Of a DNA stretch of 64,000 bases, positions 55,801 through 64,000 are shown one piece after another. The position numbers were made by a program, and so were the translations under genes. The stretch is taken from positions 1-64,000 of the IMG/VR virus record IMGVR_UViG_3300024324_000009. One strand, 5' to 3'. Every line of letters starts with the position of its first letter. Position 1 is the stretch's first letter. This stretch comes from a virus. Under the pieces are notes generated by a model. The model worked only from the letters and a program-made list of their open reading frames with translations, had not been told where the DNA came from and made no database searches.

Positions 55801-57419
55801 ATGGCACAATTAATGTTTATCTATTAAATACTATTAAAGAACGTAATGAAGTACAGATGACCAACTTTACTGGTGTTAGTGGAGCAATGAGAAACCTATG
55901 GGCAGATACCAGTATCAATGCTCCGGGTTCACTTACTGGTACGTTCTTATATGTAGACAATACAGACGATAACGCTTTACTGTCTAAGACAGTTCCGACT
56001 TTCTCTACTCTTTTTGCTATGCAAACGCACTGGCAGTCTGGTGATAGAGGCTTCAGATACTACCCTGAAGATTATGGTTATGTAGTAACTATCGGTTCTT
56101 CAGGAGGTGTTACTCAAGGTTTAGAAACCGGCTACGGAGATCAGTATAAATCTCCTAATGTTGTGCTTTCTAATTCAACAGCATATGGTTCAACTTTTAA
56201 TGCTGCTGGCATTTCACCTCATCCGTTTAGAGTAATTCAGTCTGGTCAACAAACAAATAATATTGGTATGCAGTATAGTTGTGCAAGTGGCATTTTGGGT
56301 CTTGGTGTTGGAGATGACACTCAGACAACTCTTGAAGGAACCACAATTAATCAGCAAGTAAAATGGGATGCCGCAACTTATGGTAATGCTAGGCTTATTG
56401 TAAACGGCAAGATAAGAACTTGTGGTTTGCAAATGACTACAACCGATGGCAGAATGGTTGGCACTAATGGAAATGGTAAGTATTTAAAAGTCAGCGACAT
56501 AAATGGAAACATAGAACTAGCTGACGTTGTTGTTACTCAAGAGTTCTTAGCCGATTGGCCCTTGGCTGCCAACACATTAAGTGATGGATCAAGAACGACT
56601 TATAAGATTGCTACAACAGGCACATCTAGTAGTATCTGGGGAGACAGTACTTTACCAGTAGAAGCAGCAGGTATTGGCTTGCACTGGAACGGTGCTGTTT
56701 GGGTACAAGGCTACAGTCACAGATTTGGTCAGCCACCTGCTAGTAATCTATCAGACACATATGCTGCTACTGGCGTAGCACTTGGTCCAGAGGCAACTTA
56801 CTTGAATACTAGACATCAGCACACTATCGCTGGTCAACCTATAGCTCCTCGCACCACTGTTCAAAGTAATGAGAACTGGAATGGTTCTGCACAAGAGACT
56901 TTGGTTCAGATGAAGGCTAGGACTATAAACAATGTTACAACAGAGTTGACAACTGATTTCAATAAAGAAAACGGTGGACCTTCTGCTACGATAGATAATA
57001 CTATTGCGTTAGTAATTAACGAAAAAGTTACTAGTGAAAACAATAAGAATGCAGTCTGGAGAGTAGAAATATCATGGACTGCCCTAGTGCAAGATGTTAG
57101 TTCCGCACTGTTTGAAGGAGCAAGTGGTAGATATAGCTTTGGAGTACTTAGTACAAAGCCGGGAGCAACCAGACAGAATATTATATTCGATGATGCTGAT
57201 GCATATTCTGTTGGAGAAAGTGCGGGTGGTAATATGTGGAGCAGTAGCAATCCTATTACTGCTGCTTTTGCCACGCAAGGTACAGACAGATTAACATTAA
57301 CTTGTCAAGGTGTTAGTGGTAAAAATATATTATGGTCTGCTCATGTAAGGTGTATACAACAACATCTACCAACTGATAGCCAAGGCAACGCTGTTAGTGT
57401 TGCTGGCAATGGTGTTTAG
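52824..57419 (+). CDS. Tail fibre with long YadA-like beta-roll, 1531 aa
   Basis: The start is the ATG at 52824 (MADEFTTGNLYLGSGTSVSD), with GGAG overlapping the tape measure stop; an upstream in-frame ATG at 52734 lies inside the tape measure gene. The N-terminus has fibre phrases (FNASGNDIDFRVNASGRVGI, RVGIGTGQNIGAALHVV). Residues about 186-625, with a second short block at 747-797, are repeats of N-x-[VI]-x-G-[DNST]-x-N-x-[VI]-[VI]-x-G, a beta-roll like trimeric autotransporter heads. The C-terminus has a Gly-rich segment (HRFGQPPASN) and ends in a beta-sandwich with TCQGVSGKNILWSAH, related to the two small paralogues at 4723-6262. Likely a tip or side fibre attached near the distal tail. 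Confidence 0.8.
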   Translation: MADEFTTGNLYLGSGTSVSDTEFDIRLSTEEGISTLFNASGNDIDFRVNASGRVGIHVDADTGRVGIGTGQNIGAALHVVSQCPNDGLRVETRTDCPTGVQIEFIHRPMTAPENNSIPVQINLAGRNDNSEDVNYARIISKALNTSNGSEVGELIFTVASGDTDFPALVLNPFTSSIGTDNLNSGNNYLFIGNNNYVSGDNFVVIGNNNTGVITNGILIGIDNSVSGERVLIVADNTVVSGDQNIVFALDSEIYGDSNLVMTENVLSTGDQNIVLGHSYNTTGDFNILLLNDSDQVGSSGVGFGNQVSNSGQRNVYVGNFNTLQGDDCVVIGSEVEVTGNNNILYGSTSSLSGTSIISIGAGNDVLDINSGVFIGSNIDLVDGEKSVIVGLGNITQNGLTDSIIIGIENTTTNGSPTGVIVIGQDNKVSVVKNTTIIGNSNEASGTVLNNVVYGTLNSTPLDSRNNVIVGVMNNTSGNILSDGTVDPSGRLPDSTMVNSITYGVNNIVSEISGTNIVGSKTYASGQNINTHGSLNQIKQSNDAQIIGHSNFMVGDNNTIVGSYNDIVGNNSVLVSTSSQRQYAFGDSNISVGNSEAVISGMTIGFGNDLDAVNGVIYGSGNQIGLRRHMFTLDNDGADVILAVRGDQRGIYLPGSKIMLAVLNPANKDAPIVLKSMNGVSYTPNDDTTNITINSPIITPTDAPNYAVNAFFDDPTYNTGDRSVISGWIMPYQSGNSTDLINNPLFGFGSIVLGTNNTSMHAQGIVIGQGNAISGTNHVAIGQNLEGFYNNAVQIGSTNLNKLYFDNSEIVFNTGGQQDRAVFNTSISTVDDDPVSMVVEYNNNRVGINNGDPSSELDVSGIITSNGIKLYGENSNISGWIPVNTGDGTVTWQEPTTLSGINSGILMKHSDTVATGLYNVSFNTSTQSLEYNRSDTIRNNEFLFIPNQDQLSNAVRFSTTGMFLNEDGTNNIRDYGYRFCVYGSGTTDSSNNRDGTINVYLLNTIKERNEVQMTNFTGVSGAMRNLWADTSINAPGSLTGTFLYVDNTDDNALLSKTVPTFSTLFAMQTHWQSGDRGFRYYPEDYGYVVTIGSSGGVTQGLETGYGDQYKSPNVVLSNSTAYGSTFNAAGISPHPFRVIQSGQQTNNIGMQYSCASGILGLGVGDDTQTTLEGTTINQQVKWDAATYGNARLIVNGKIRTCGLQMTTTDGRMVGTNGNGKYLKVSDINGNIELADVVVTQEFLADWPLAANTLSDGSRTTYKIATTGTSSSIWGDSTLPVEAAGIGLHWNGAVWVQGYSHRFGQPPASNLSDTYAATGVALGPEATYLNTRHQHTIAGQPIAPRTTVQSNENWNGSAQETLVQMKARTINNVTTELTTDFNKENGGPSATIDNTIALVINEKVTSENNKNAVWRVEISWTALVQDVSSALFEGASGRYSFGVLSTKPGATRQNIIFDDADAYSVGESAGGNMWSSSNPITAAFATQGTDRLTLTCQGVSGKNILWSAHVRCIQQHLPTDSQGNAVSVAGNGV
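53381..54700 (+). repeat. Beta-roll repeat array in the 1531-aa fibre
   Basis: About 25-30 repeats, roughly 14 residues each, such as NNYLFIGNNNYVSGDNFVVI, GDQNIVFALDSEIYGDSNLV. Hydrophobic pairs alternate with SG/TG turns, as in left-handed parallel beta-rolls. The DNA repeats are diverged, so the array is old. Confidence 0.75.
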
Positions 57420-57442
57420 GACTTATAGGAAAGGATTTTTAA

Positions 57443-59224
57443 ATGGCAAACAGAAATGGGCCAGCAATAACTTATGGTGACTTTGAATTTGATCCTATAC
57501 GAGGATTTCCTGTACCACAAATTAGTTTAAATACGACTGCCAATAGATCATCAGCAGGTCTTCCATTCAATTATCAAACAGATGTAACCCTTAATGGTCT
57601 TATCTACGGTTTTACTGGTTATAATAATGATTGTGAAAGTCCAAGTCAGCTAGATCAAAATACAGGCTTTGGTTTTCTTGTAGACCAAGCTAAAGAACTA
57701 CAAGCGGCTTTTCTTGCAGATAATCAGGAACTTCTAGTATCTTGTGCGTTTGACGGAGGAGGACAAGAGACTGTTTTGCTCAGTGGAGGAGGATCAGACC
57801 AAATTTTACAAGTCACTAGCATTCAGTTCAATGAATCACAAGACTTATGGGCGATAACTGTTCCTTATACTATCACCTTACAGATTATTAGTCGATCAGA
57901 CATTACTGGTAGCGGATCGGGATATCCACCTGATGGTAATGGATTTTTAGTTTCTAGCATTACTGACTCCTTGACTATCACCCCAGATACTGACAAAAGC
58001 TATTACGTGGCTAATGATTCTTATCCAACACCTAATCCACAATCAGTAAGCAATAATTTCAATCAGACTATAATAAACGGAGACTTTAATAATGATGCCA
58101 CTCCTTATTACAACGCATCTATATTCCCTACTTATACTGTAACAAGAAGCCTTTCAGCTAACGGCTTGTCAAACGGAACAGGCATTGGCGACTCAATTAA
58201 GAATGCAAAAGAATGGTGTTTATGGCAGGCTACGTACCAACCTATTGAGTCCTTAACTTCCGACTTAAATCTGTATAATTTTGTGAGGACTATAAATGCT
58301 GACGCTACTGCTGGCAGTTATTCTATCAGTGACACATACAAGGCAATTAAATCTGATGTTGATGGCAACCCTTGCGAAAAATTTCTAGAAACTTTTGAAA
58401 TTTCTCAAGACACAAGAAACGACGGCACAAAAAGTGTCACTATACAAGGAACAATAGAAGGACTAGAGGTTACAATACCTTTAATGGATTGCAACACACA
58501 GAATCCTGCCAACCCAATCTCTGATCCATCTACTGATCCTGCATTTTCTGGTTCTAATACCGGAGTATTATATCCCACCCATAGTGGAACTGAGCAAGGT
58601 GCAAAAAACACTAAGTACAACAATGCTTTAAGCGGCTGGATTGAAATTCAACCTACATTATATAGTCGTTGTATGACGATAAACCCCGATCTCAATACCA
58701 GCGAAACTCCTTCTTTTGCAAGTTCATCTTCTCCGTATTGGTTAAATCCAACTCCAATGAGTCAAAGAGAAGGCTTTAGTCCAGCAAAAGGAACTATAAG
58801 CTATAATGCCAGCTTCGACAACAGGCCTTTGTCTTTAGTTCCAGAAGCCAACGGAGAAAGATTAGATGTAAGCGATAATTTTTCTGTTAGGTCTACAGCT
58901 AATATTTTTGTCATAGGAAGAAGATTGGGTCCGATTAAACAAGACTTGGGGTCATATACGCAACCTTCTAGAAGAGTAAGCTATAGTGCTAGATTTCCAA
59001 AGCCTATATCAATGGAAGGATATGCTTTCCCTCCGAATGTGATTTCTAATATATACAATGCCCTAAGTCAATTTGATCCAAATCGATTCAATGCGATTAA
59101 TGGAGAAACATATGTAAGCGTTTTAAAAAGTGATAGTTTTCAATACAGCCCTATAGATGCAAGCGTGAGTGTTACACTTGAATGGGAATATAATAAGTGC
59201 GGAACGCCGCCTTCACCGGGATAA
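57443..59224 (+). CDS. Distal tail/baseplate-like protein, 593 aa
   Basis: It has a GGAAAGG site and begins MANRNGPAITYGDFEFDPIR. Residues 1-160 form a beta-rich unit (VTLNGLIYGFTGYNNDCESP, ELLVSCAFDGGGQETVLLSG, DLWAITVPYTITLQII) that resembles the beta-sandwich of distal tail proteins. Residues about 260-380 are a mixed unit (NAKEWCLWQATYQPIESL, CEKFLETFEISQDTRNDGTK, SVTIQGTIEGLE), and the last third is beta with a Cys-Gly-Thr-Pro end. The gene follows the tape measure and a fibre and precedes a hub-like gene. The assignment is positional and by fold impression. No hydrolase motif is seen. Confidence 0.5.
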   Translation: MANRNGPAITYGDFEFDPIRGFPVPQISLNTTANRSSAGLPFNYQTDVTLNGLIYGFTGYNNDCESPSQLDQNTGFGFLVDQAKELQAAFLADNQELLVSCAFDGGGQETVLLSGGGSDQILQVTSIQFNESQDLWAITVPYTITLQIISRSDITGSGSGYPPDGNGFLVSSITDSLTITPDTDKSYYVANDSYPTPNPQSVSNNFNQTIINGDFNNDATPYYNASIFPTYTVTRSLSANGLSNGTGIGDSIKNAKEWCLWQATYQPIESLTSDLNLYNFVRTINADATAGSYSISDTYKAIKSDVDGNPCEKFLETFEISQDTRNDGTKSVTIQGTIEGLEVTIPLMDCNTQNPANPISDPSTDPAFSGSNTGVLYPTHSGTEQGAKNTKYNNALSGWIEIQPTLYSRCMTINPDLNTSETPSFASSSSPYWLNPTPMSQREGFSPAKGTISYNASFDNRPLSLVPEANGERLDVSDNFSVRSTANIFVIGRRLGPIKQDLGSYTQPSRRVSYSARFPKPISMEGYAFPPNVISNIYNALSQFDPNRFNAINGETYVSVLKSDSFQYSPIDASVSVTLEWEYNKCGTPPSPG

Positions 59225-59238
59225 GAAAGGAATAGGAA

Positions 59239-62200
59239 ATGGCAATAGCATGTGGGGAATTTAGTAAATCCCAAGCGGGTCCATATAACCAACATTTAGT
59301 ATTAGGTGCAAGCCTTACATCAATGACTCTCAACGCAGGTTGGGGTTCTACTTCTAGTAGCTGTAGCTTAGGCTTAGTTTATGATGGATGTTCTCATTGG
59401 AGAGATCAGGCTGCATACGGCACTTTTAATACGTCAAGAGATTCTGTTCTACAACAGCCAAACAACTATCAACCAAAAAATGCTCTTGATAAATCACCTC
59501 TTGGTACTAGAGTTTCATTTGGAGAAGATACTGCTCCAGTAGTAGCTGCTACAGGATTCACCAACGCTGACGACCCATACAATGGACTGACAAGAACTAT
59601 AGGCCAAGCAGATCAGAATAAAGAAAACTATCAAAAACAGAATGACATAGACGACCTAGGAAAGGTAGTGTGGGCTCCACAACCCGGAGGCTTTCTGAGA
59701 AAAAACTGGCTTGGTCCTGATCCGGGGTTTATAGCAGATCAAACAAACGGTTTAAATGGTTTTGATGTAAATGGTACTTGTGTTTTTGCTAAATTTGATG
59801 AATTGTTTTTTGGCGGCTTTATTAAATCATGGGATGGTAAAGCAGGAAGTGGAGGCTCTACATATAACGTATCTTTACAGAGTATGACTCCTATACTTAA
59901 TGGTTTTAATATGATACTTAATGAGTATACTGGCAGCGTAGGAACTAGATACAATACAGGGAATGCATCTTTACCTATAGCTACTATTCCTAGTTCAAAC
60001 TACATAGGAGATTACAATGGAACATATTTTGGAAGTGTTAGAGGAGGGAATCATCCTAATCTTGTAAACTTATACGGTATAGCTACAGCATTTTATGGCT
60101 TTACTGCTTCTCGGTGGCGTAGTGACAGAGGTGTTGCTGCTTCCGATATTTATTTTCTAATTAGGTCATTGCTTGATCCTACTAATACCTATATTCCTCA
60201 TAGTGCTTGGTTTCCATATGGTGCTATTATTGGTAGAAGTTTGATAGACAGAACAACAGGACTAATGGTCAATACAGCCGAAACAGCTTTTACCTATGGA
60301 GGTGTATCATTATCCTATAATGATTTAGGATGGATGCCAGCAAAGCTAGCAATAGACAATAGGTTTAGGCCTATGTTTGCTTTAGATTTAAGTAGTGTTC
60401 CAATGCCTCCCAATGATCTCATTATATCTGAACCAAACTTAACCTTAACTGGTTTCTTAGATTTGCTATCTAAAGGTGGCAATTATGACTATCAAATTGA
60501 TTGTCTGCCTAGTTCCAACCCTTTATACAGTGCAGTAATCAAAGTCAACACGGTAGACAGAAGCAAAACCGCACCTATACACACTCTAAAAAACTCTCTA
60601 CTGAATACTTCTGTTGTTGAAAATGTTAGCTATGGAGAAGAATTTAATCCAAATTCTGTGAGAAAAGTCATTATCGGTGGACCTCAACAAAGAGTGGTCC
60701 AGATGACTACCGCCAGTAAAAATGTATACCAAGAAACTAGAACATATGATCCTTACGCAGTTGAAGAGAGAACAATAACTCCTCATGCTAAAAATTTAAC
60801 TCAAAATCGTCAAGCAGGCATGAATGCTGCTACTATGCCTACAACAAACACTAGGTGGTATAAGAGTTTTATTTACAACGGTGCGTTAGTAGCACAAAGT
60901 CAAACAACTACGCAGTTTTTTAGTGTTGACAGCAATGGTCTACAAGCAGTAAAAGCGTTCGGAAACTATGGTGGTCGAATAGCCGTGGCTATGCCAAATT
61001 ATGATAGTGTTAAACATTCTTATCCTTTAAGTTCTGATCTTATAAGTCCTTATTATGGAATTGATTCTAGAGGCATTACTAGACCTGTGTATTTTGATAA
61101 ATACATGGGACATATACAGATACTTACCAGCATGAGTGATTGGAATTTATTTGCTAACTGCAATATTCCTAAAGGTCTTTTAACAAGTGTTCCTGAGAGT
61201 CCAGAAGAAGAAGACCCAAGTGCTCCTCCTGTAGTAACAGATGATTCTAATGATCCTCCTGTAATTCCTAATCCAAACGAAGACGCACCTAGACCTCTTC
61301 AATTTAGCCCTCTTTCTTCTTGGATTATTAGTGAAACTGACATACGAGCAGCTAAAAGTGGACTAGAACAGTTCGTAGCATACCTGTATAATGAATACGA
61401 AAACGGATTCAGAGGTTTTACTGCCGTGCTTTTTTACAATTATATTCAATATAATTTTGGAACAAAGAATGCTGATAAGTTATTGTCTGGTCAAGAGAAC
61501 CGAGACAAAATGTTTAATACACAGCTTACTGATCTTGGAGACCTTAATAATGCTAAACTAGATCACACTTTAACTAATGCAACTAAAGGTACAACAGGCA
61601 GCTTAAGCGACTATAGAATCAAGATAGAAATAGAGGCTTTAAGAAAGTTTTTAGCAGAAGAAATTGGAAGCCATCATGCAAAAGAATATGCCGTTCGTTT
61701 GCCTGAAGTTTATTCATATCTAGACAGAGAAAATAATGTTCAGTTTAGTTATGTTCCTGTAGACGCGGGGTGGGAAGAAGAAGGTTCTCCTCTTGATGAC
61801 ACTATGGTATTTGGAGGAACCTTTGCTAATTACCTAGCCAATGAGAATGGCACTATGCCTCCTATACTAGGTTTTAATGCTAGCTTAGAATATGATAGAC
61901 AATCAAAAAAAATATCTGATGATGATGTAACGGCTATGCCTATAGAACCTTTAGACCCCTCTCCTCCACCAGCAGACCCAGACGGACCTGATGATGATGG
62001 TGAAGAGGCTCCGATTCCACCACCGACTGAAGAAAACGGAGGAGGATCGGGAGGTTCTAATCTCCCTCCTGAAGCAGGTATTCCGGGTGATAGTAATAAA
62101 GCAGCAACCGGAGGAAACACTCTCACTGAAACACCTATGGACCTTGGTTCTAGTCCAATTAAAAGTGAAAACAGCAGAGGGTGGTATTGTCCTTTAGATA

Positions 62201-64000
62201 CAGAAAAATTAAAAGGTGGAGATGGAGCCTTATATCTAACCAGTGCAGGCCAGATGAGAGCCACTAGACAAAATTTTTATGCTTCTATAGGATTTAATAT
62301 TCCTGCTGGTTTTGCATCATATGACTCTAACTCTGATTCACACTTGCAGAGAGCAAGAAATTTAGCTTGTATTAGAAAAGTATATGTTAAAGGACAAATT
62401 AAAGACGTTTCGCCAAGACGCAGAGGAGAAGGTAAGAAGTTTGGATACAATATGATGCACGGCTCTAATCCCATGTGTGTTATTAGTGGCCCTAGTCAAG
62501 TTGAACAAAAGGCAGAAGCCAGCGTAACTATGACTATACTGATACAAAAGTTTTTGTTTAACTTTCTAGGTTATCAAGTACCTAAAGAATCTGGATATCC
62601 TAGAGCTTGGCAGTATGGGAAAATGATAGTACAAAATGGGGAAGCATGGACACGGGGTGAAGCAGCAGGTGCATTAGAGAAGCAAGCAAAACTTAGAAAT
62701 AGTGTCATTAATGGCAATGTAACAGAATCTAATAAAGACGCGACAGCAGATAAACTGGAATTTAATACCGGCATGTGTGCCATTCCCAATTTTGCTGCTA
62801 TACCAATTAAATCTAATATTCAGAACTATGGACCTTGGAGTAGTGTTCCCGGTCTAGTAGAAAATATTTTGTTCAATAATCCGAACGTAGGAACCATAGA
62901 ACCCTTGAATCAAACGATGGCAGATAATATGGTTGGAGGCATTGAGGTAGACTACCAAGAGAGTGCTGTTCCTTGGAACTTTGGAGGAATAGAGTATTTA
63001 GACTATGCTAAACTAACACTGGCTAGTGCAGCACTTAAAGGACAACAAGGTTTAGAGAAAGGTTCCTTTAGTGTTCCGGGTGTCCTATTGTCAGATGGAG
63101 CCCCTGTAAGCCTTGGTGGCTTAGTAGGAAACAGTGGACCAGTTGTTAATTCTATTAATGTTAGCATTAATGGTAATGGTGGCGTTAAAACCAATTATAC
63201 ACTTAGAACTTGGACAAATAAAGTAGGCTTTTACAATGAGTCTAGAGCCTCAGAAATAGCAGAATTTGGTAAAAGAGGCAATCAAATTAGACAACAAAAC
63301 GCTGACTTGCAAATAGCGGTAGCAAGCATTCCTACTCAGGTTCTTAATGCTGTAGACAGGGCCATGATAGCAAAAGAGGAAAAAGCTAAGGTAGACAAAA
63401 CAAGTCCTGTAGAAGCATTCGTAGGTTCTGCTACTCCTTGTATTAGAGATGGGGCTGAAATTACAGCACAAGCAACCTATGGACCGGGATGGAGTCAAAG
63501 ACCAAGCACAGCATCAGCACAGTCTGGTCCAGACGATACCTATCAGCACATTGCTAGGACCACCTTATACGATAAGGGTGAATTTGCTGCTAAAGAAATG
63601 CGACCAGAAACTTATAACTATCAATCAATGATGAGTTTAGATGGTATCATATCTCCTATCTCTTTTTATCCGACTCCTTATGGTTCTACTTTTTCTATTA
63701 CAAAATATGATAGAGCACACTGTCCCTACTGCAAAGGTGCAGGGCAATATTCATTTAATGTACGAGAACCACAAAGAAACACGGTAGATTTTCCTTCTTT
63801 AGATGAAATACCCGTAACAAATAAGAATGAAAAATGTCAGTTTTGCATCCCTAGTTCAGAGAAGCAGAAAGAAAGAGAACAAGGTGCAGACTTATCAGTA
63901 ACAATTAGACAGCCTCCTTATATTGTAGACTACGGGCCTGATTCTGAAATAGATGCTCAGGGAGACTCATGTAATGATTCAAAAACTTTAATTAACTATA
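59239..64000 (+). CDS. Baseplate/tail hub-like protein, 3' end beyond window
   Basis: The ATG at 59239 has AATAGG upstream, and the frame is open for 1587 codons to the right edge. Residues about 170-420 carry hub-like stretches: AKFDELFFGGFIKSWDGKAG, YNVSLQSMTPILNG, LTGFLDLLSKGGNYDYQIDC, then IKVNTVDRS and VIIGGPQQ. These resemble gp27-type hub domains with the G[FY]-x-K...Y-x-V core. Acidic Pro-rich linkers (PEEEDPSAPP; EPLDPSPPPADPDGPDDDGE) separate domains at about residues 655-690 and 905-960. An IQNYGPWSS stretch lies near 1195. CPYC (1495-1498) and CQFC (1533-1536) make a candidate zinc ribbon. Likely the structural hub or receptor platform; no lysozyme motif is seen in the visible part. 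Confidence 0.6.
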   Translation, partial: MAIACGEFSKSQAGPYNQHLVLGASLTSMTLNAGWGSTSSSCSLGLVYDGCSHWRDQAAYGTFNTSRDSVLQQPNNYQPKNALDKSPLGTRVSFGEDTAPVVAATGFTNADDPYNGLTRTIGQADQNKENYQKQNDIDDLGKVVWAPQPGGFLRKNWLGPDPGFIADQTNGLNGFDVNGTCVFAKFDELFFGGFIKSWDGKAGSGGSTYNVSLQSMTPILNGFNMILNEYTGSVGTRYNTGNASLPIATIPSSNYIGDYNGTYFGSVRGGNHPNLVNLYGIATAFYGFTASRWRSDRGVAASDIYFLIRSLLDPTNTYIPHSAWFPYGAIIGRSLIDRTTGLMVNTAETAFTYGGVSLSYNDLGWMPAKLAIDNRFRPMFALDLSSVPMPPNDLIISEPNLTLTGFLDLLSKGGNYDYQIDCLPSSNPLYSAVIKVNTVDRSKTAPIHTLKNSLLNTSVVENVSYGEEFNPNSVRKVIIGGPQQRVVQMTTASKNVYQETRTYDPYAVEERTITPHAKNLTQNRQAGMNAATMPTTNTRWYKSFIYNGALVAQSQTTTQFFSVDSNGLQAVKAFGNYGGRIAVAMPNYDSVKHSYPLSSDLISPYYGIDSRGITRPVYFDKYMGHIQILTSMSDWNLFANCNIPKGLLTSVPESPEEEDPSAPPVVTDDSNDPPVIPNPNEDAPRPLQFSPLSSWIISETDIRAAKSGLEQFVAYLYNEYENGFRGFTAVLFYNYIQYNFGTKNADKLLSGQENRDKMFNTQLTDLGDLNNAKLDHTLTNATKGTTGSLSDYRIKIEIEALRKFLAEEIGSHHAKEYAVRLPEVYSYLDRENNVQFSYVPVDAGWEEEGSPLDDTMVFGGTFANYLANENGTMPPILGFNASLEYDRQSKKISDDDVTAMPIEPLDPSPPPADPDGPDDDGEEAPIPPPTEENGGGSGGSNLPPEAGIPGDSNKAATGGNTLTETPMDLGSSPIKSENSRGWYCPLDTEKLKGGDGALYLTSAGQMRATRQNFYASIGFNIPAGFASYDSNSDSHLQRARNLACIRKVYVKGQIKDVSPRRRGEGKKFGYNMMHGSNPMCVISGPSQVEQKAEASVTMTILIQKFLFNFLGYQVPKESGYPRAWQYGKMIVQNGEAWTRGEAAGALEKQAKLRNSVINGNVTESNKDATADKLEFNTGMCAIPNFAAIPIKSNIQNYGPWSSVPGLVENILFNNPNVGTIEPLNQTMADNMVGGIEVDYQESAVPWNFGGIEYLDYAKLTLASAALKGQQGLEKGSFSVPGVLLSDGAPVSLGGLVGNSGPVVNSINVSINGNGGVKTNYTLRTWTNKVGFYNESRASEIAEFGKRGNQIRQQNADLQIAVASIPTQVLNAVDRAMIAKEEKAKVDKTSPVEAFVGSATPCIRDGAEITAQATYGPGWSQRPSTASAQSGPDDTYQHIARTTLYDKGEFAAKEMRPETYNYQSMMSLDGIISPISFYPTPYGSTFSITKYDRAHCPYCKGAGQYSFNVREPQRNTVDFPSLDEIPVTNKNEKCQFCIPSSEKQKEREQGADLSVTIRQPPYIVDYGPDSEIDAQGDSCNDSKTLINY

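Noticed and set aside
61830-62264. 144-codon minus-strand ORF and other minus-strand ORFs throughout
   Set aside because: They lie opposite well-supported genes, have shadow-like composition and no ribosome sites or family motifs.
1-64000. Diversity-generating retroelement, suggested by Mtd-N-like modules
   Set aside because: No reverse transcriptase, template repeat or C-terminal variable repeat is seen; the module is common in fibres without one.

Overview
The window is one uninterrupted block of virion structural genes from a large tailed bacteriophage (Caudoviricetes). Every supported gene lies on the + strand. Genes are packed with stop/start overlaps (TAATG or ATGA) or short gaps, and the longest gap is 88 bases. 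There is no tRNA, rRNA, integrase, transposase or metabolic gene. The DNA is AT-rich (roughly 40% GC by eye). Many protein motifs are of the kind I associate with marine phages: the left-edge fibre head, the YHYH domain, a Cys-x2-His-x2-Met-Gly-Gly cupredoxin-like protein and DTVPAMLTPGE motifs in the tape measure. The host cannot be named from this sequence.

Region 1 (1-36.3 kb) is an unusually large adhesin region. It opens with the 3' part of a tail fibre and a pair resembling fibre-assembly proteins. Next come a tiny Gly/Ser repeat ORF, three tandem ORFs that are stand-alone relatives of the fibre's C-terminal domain, and two paralogous beta-sandwich proteins. A 2217-aa fibre, a small cupredoxin-like protein, two conserved structural proteins, a giant 4819-aa fibre/adhesin with a collagen-like stretch and a second collagen-like fibre follow. 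The region ends with a small ORF, a LamG-like protein and an FN3 + Mtd-N-like + YHYH protein.

Region 2 (36.3-42.2 kb) holds the neck and tail-tube genes: a zinc-ribbon protein, two probable tail-completion proteins, and a probable tail tube protein whose CGT-rich arginine codons suggest very high expression. It continues with a 52-aa ORF that may frameshift (T TTA AAA) into a 342-aa ORF at the usual tail-assembly-chaperone position, followed by two more small genes.

Region 3 (42.2-64 kb) holds a 3525-aa tape measure protein, a 1531-aa beta-roll fibre, a probable distal tail/baseplate protein and the first 1587 codons of a hub-like protein that runs off the right edge. No tail sheath gene is visible, so a long non-contractile tail is the simplest reading, though a sheath could lie outside the window.

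The most unusual signal is inside the tape measure protein. Between recurring aromatic-x-[DE]-GG and DTVPAMLTPGE motifs sit two related modules with the E...D...[DE]xK layout of PD-(D/E)XK nucleases. D-to-[DE]xK spacing is 22 residues in both. A third module resembles the core of a GNAT acetyltransferase. This suggests a tape measure that carries an enzyme cassette, possibly delivered with the genome. Also notable are the mosaic fibre-tip ORFs and the possible frameshift site. All functional calls come from reading motifs by eye; no database search was run.
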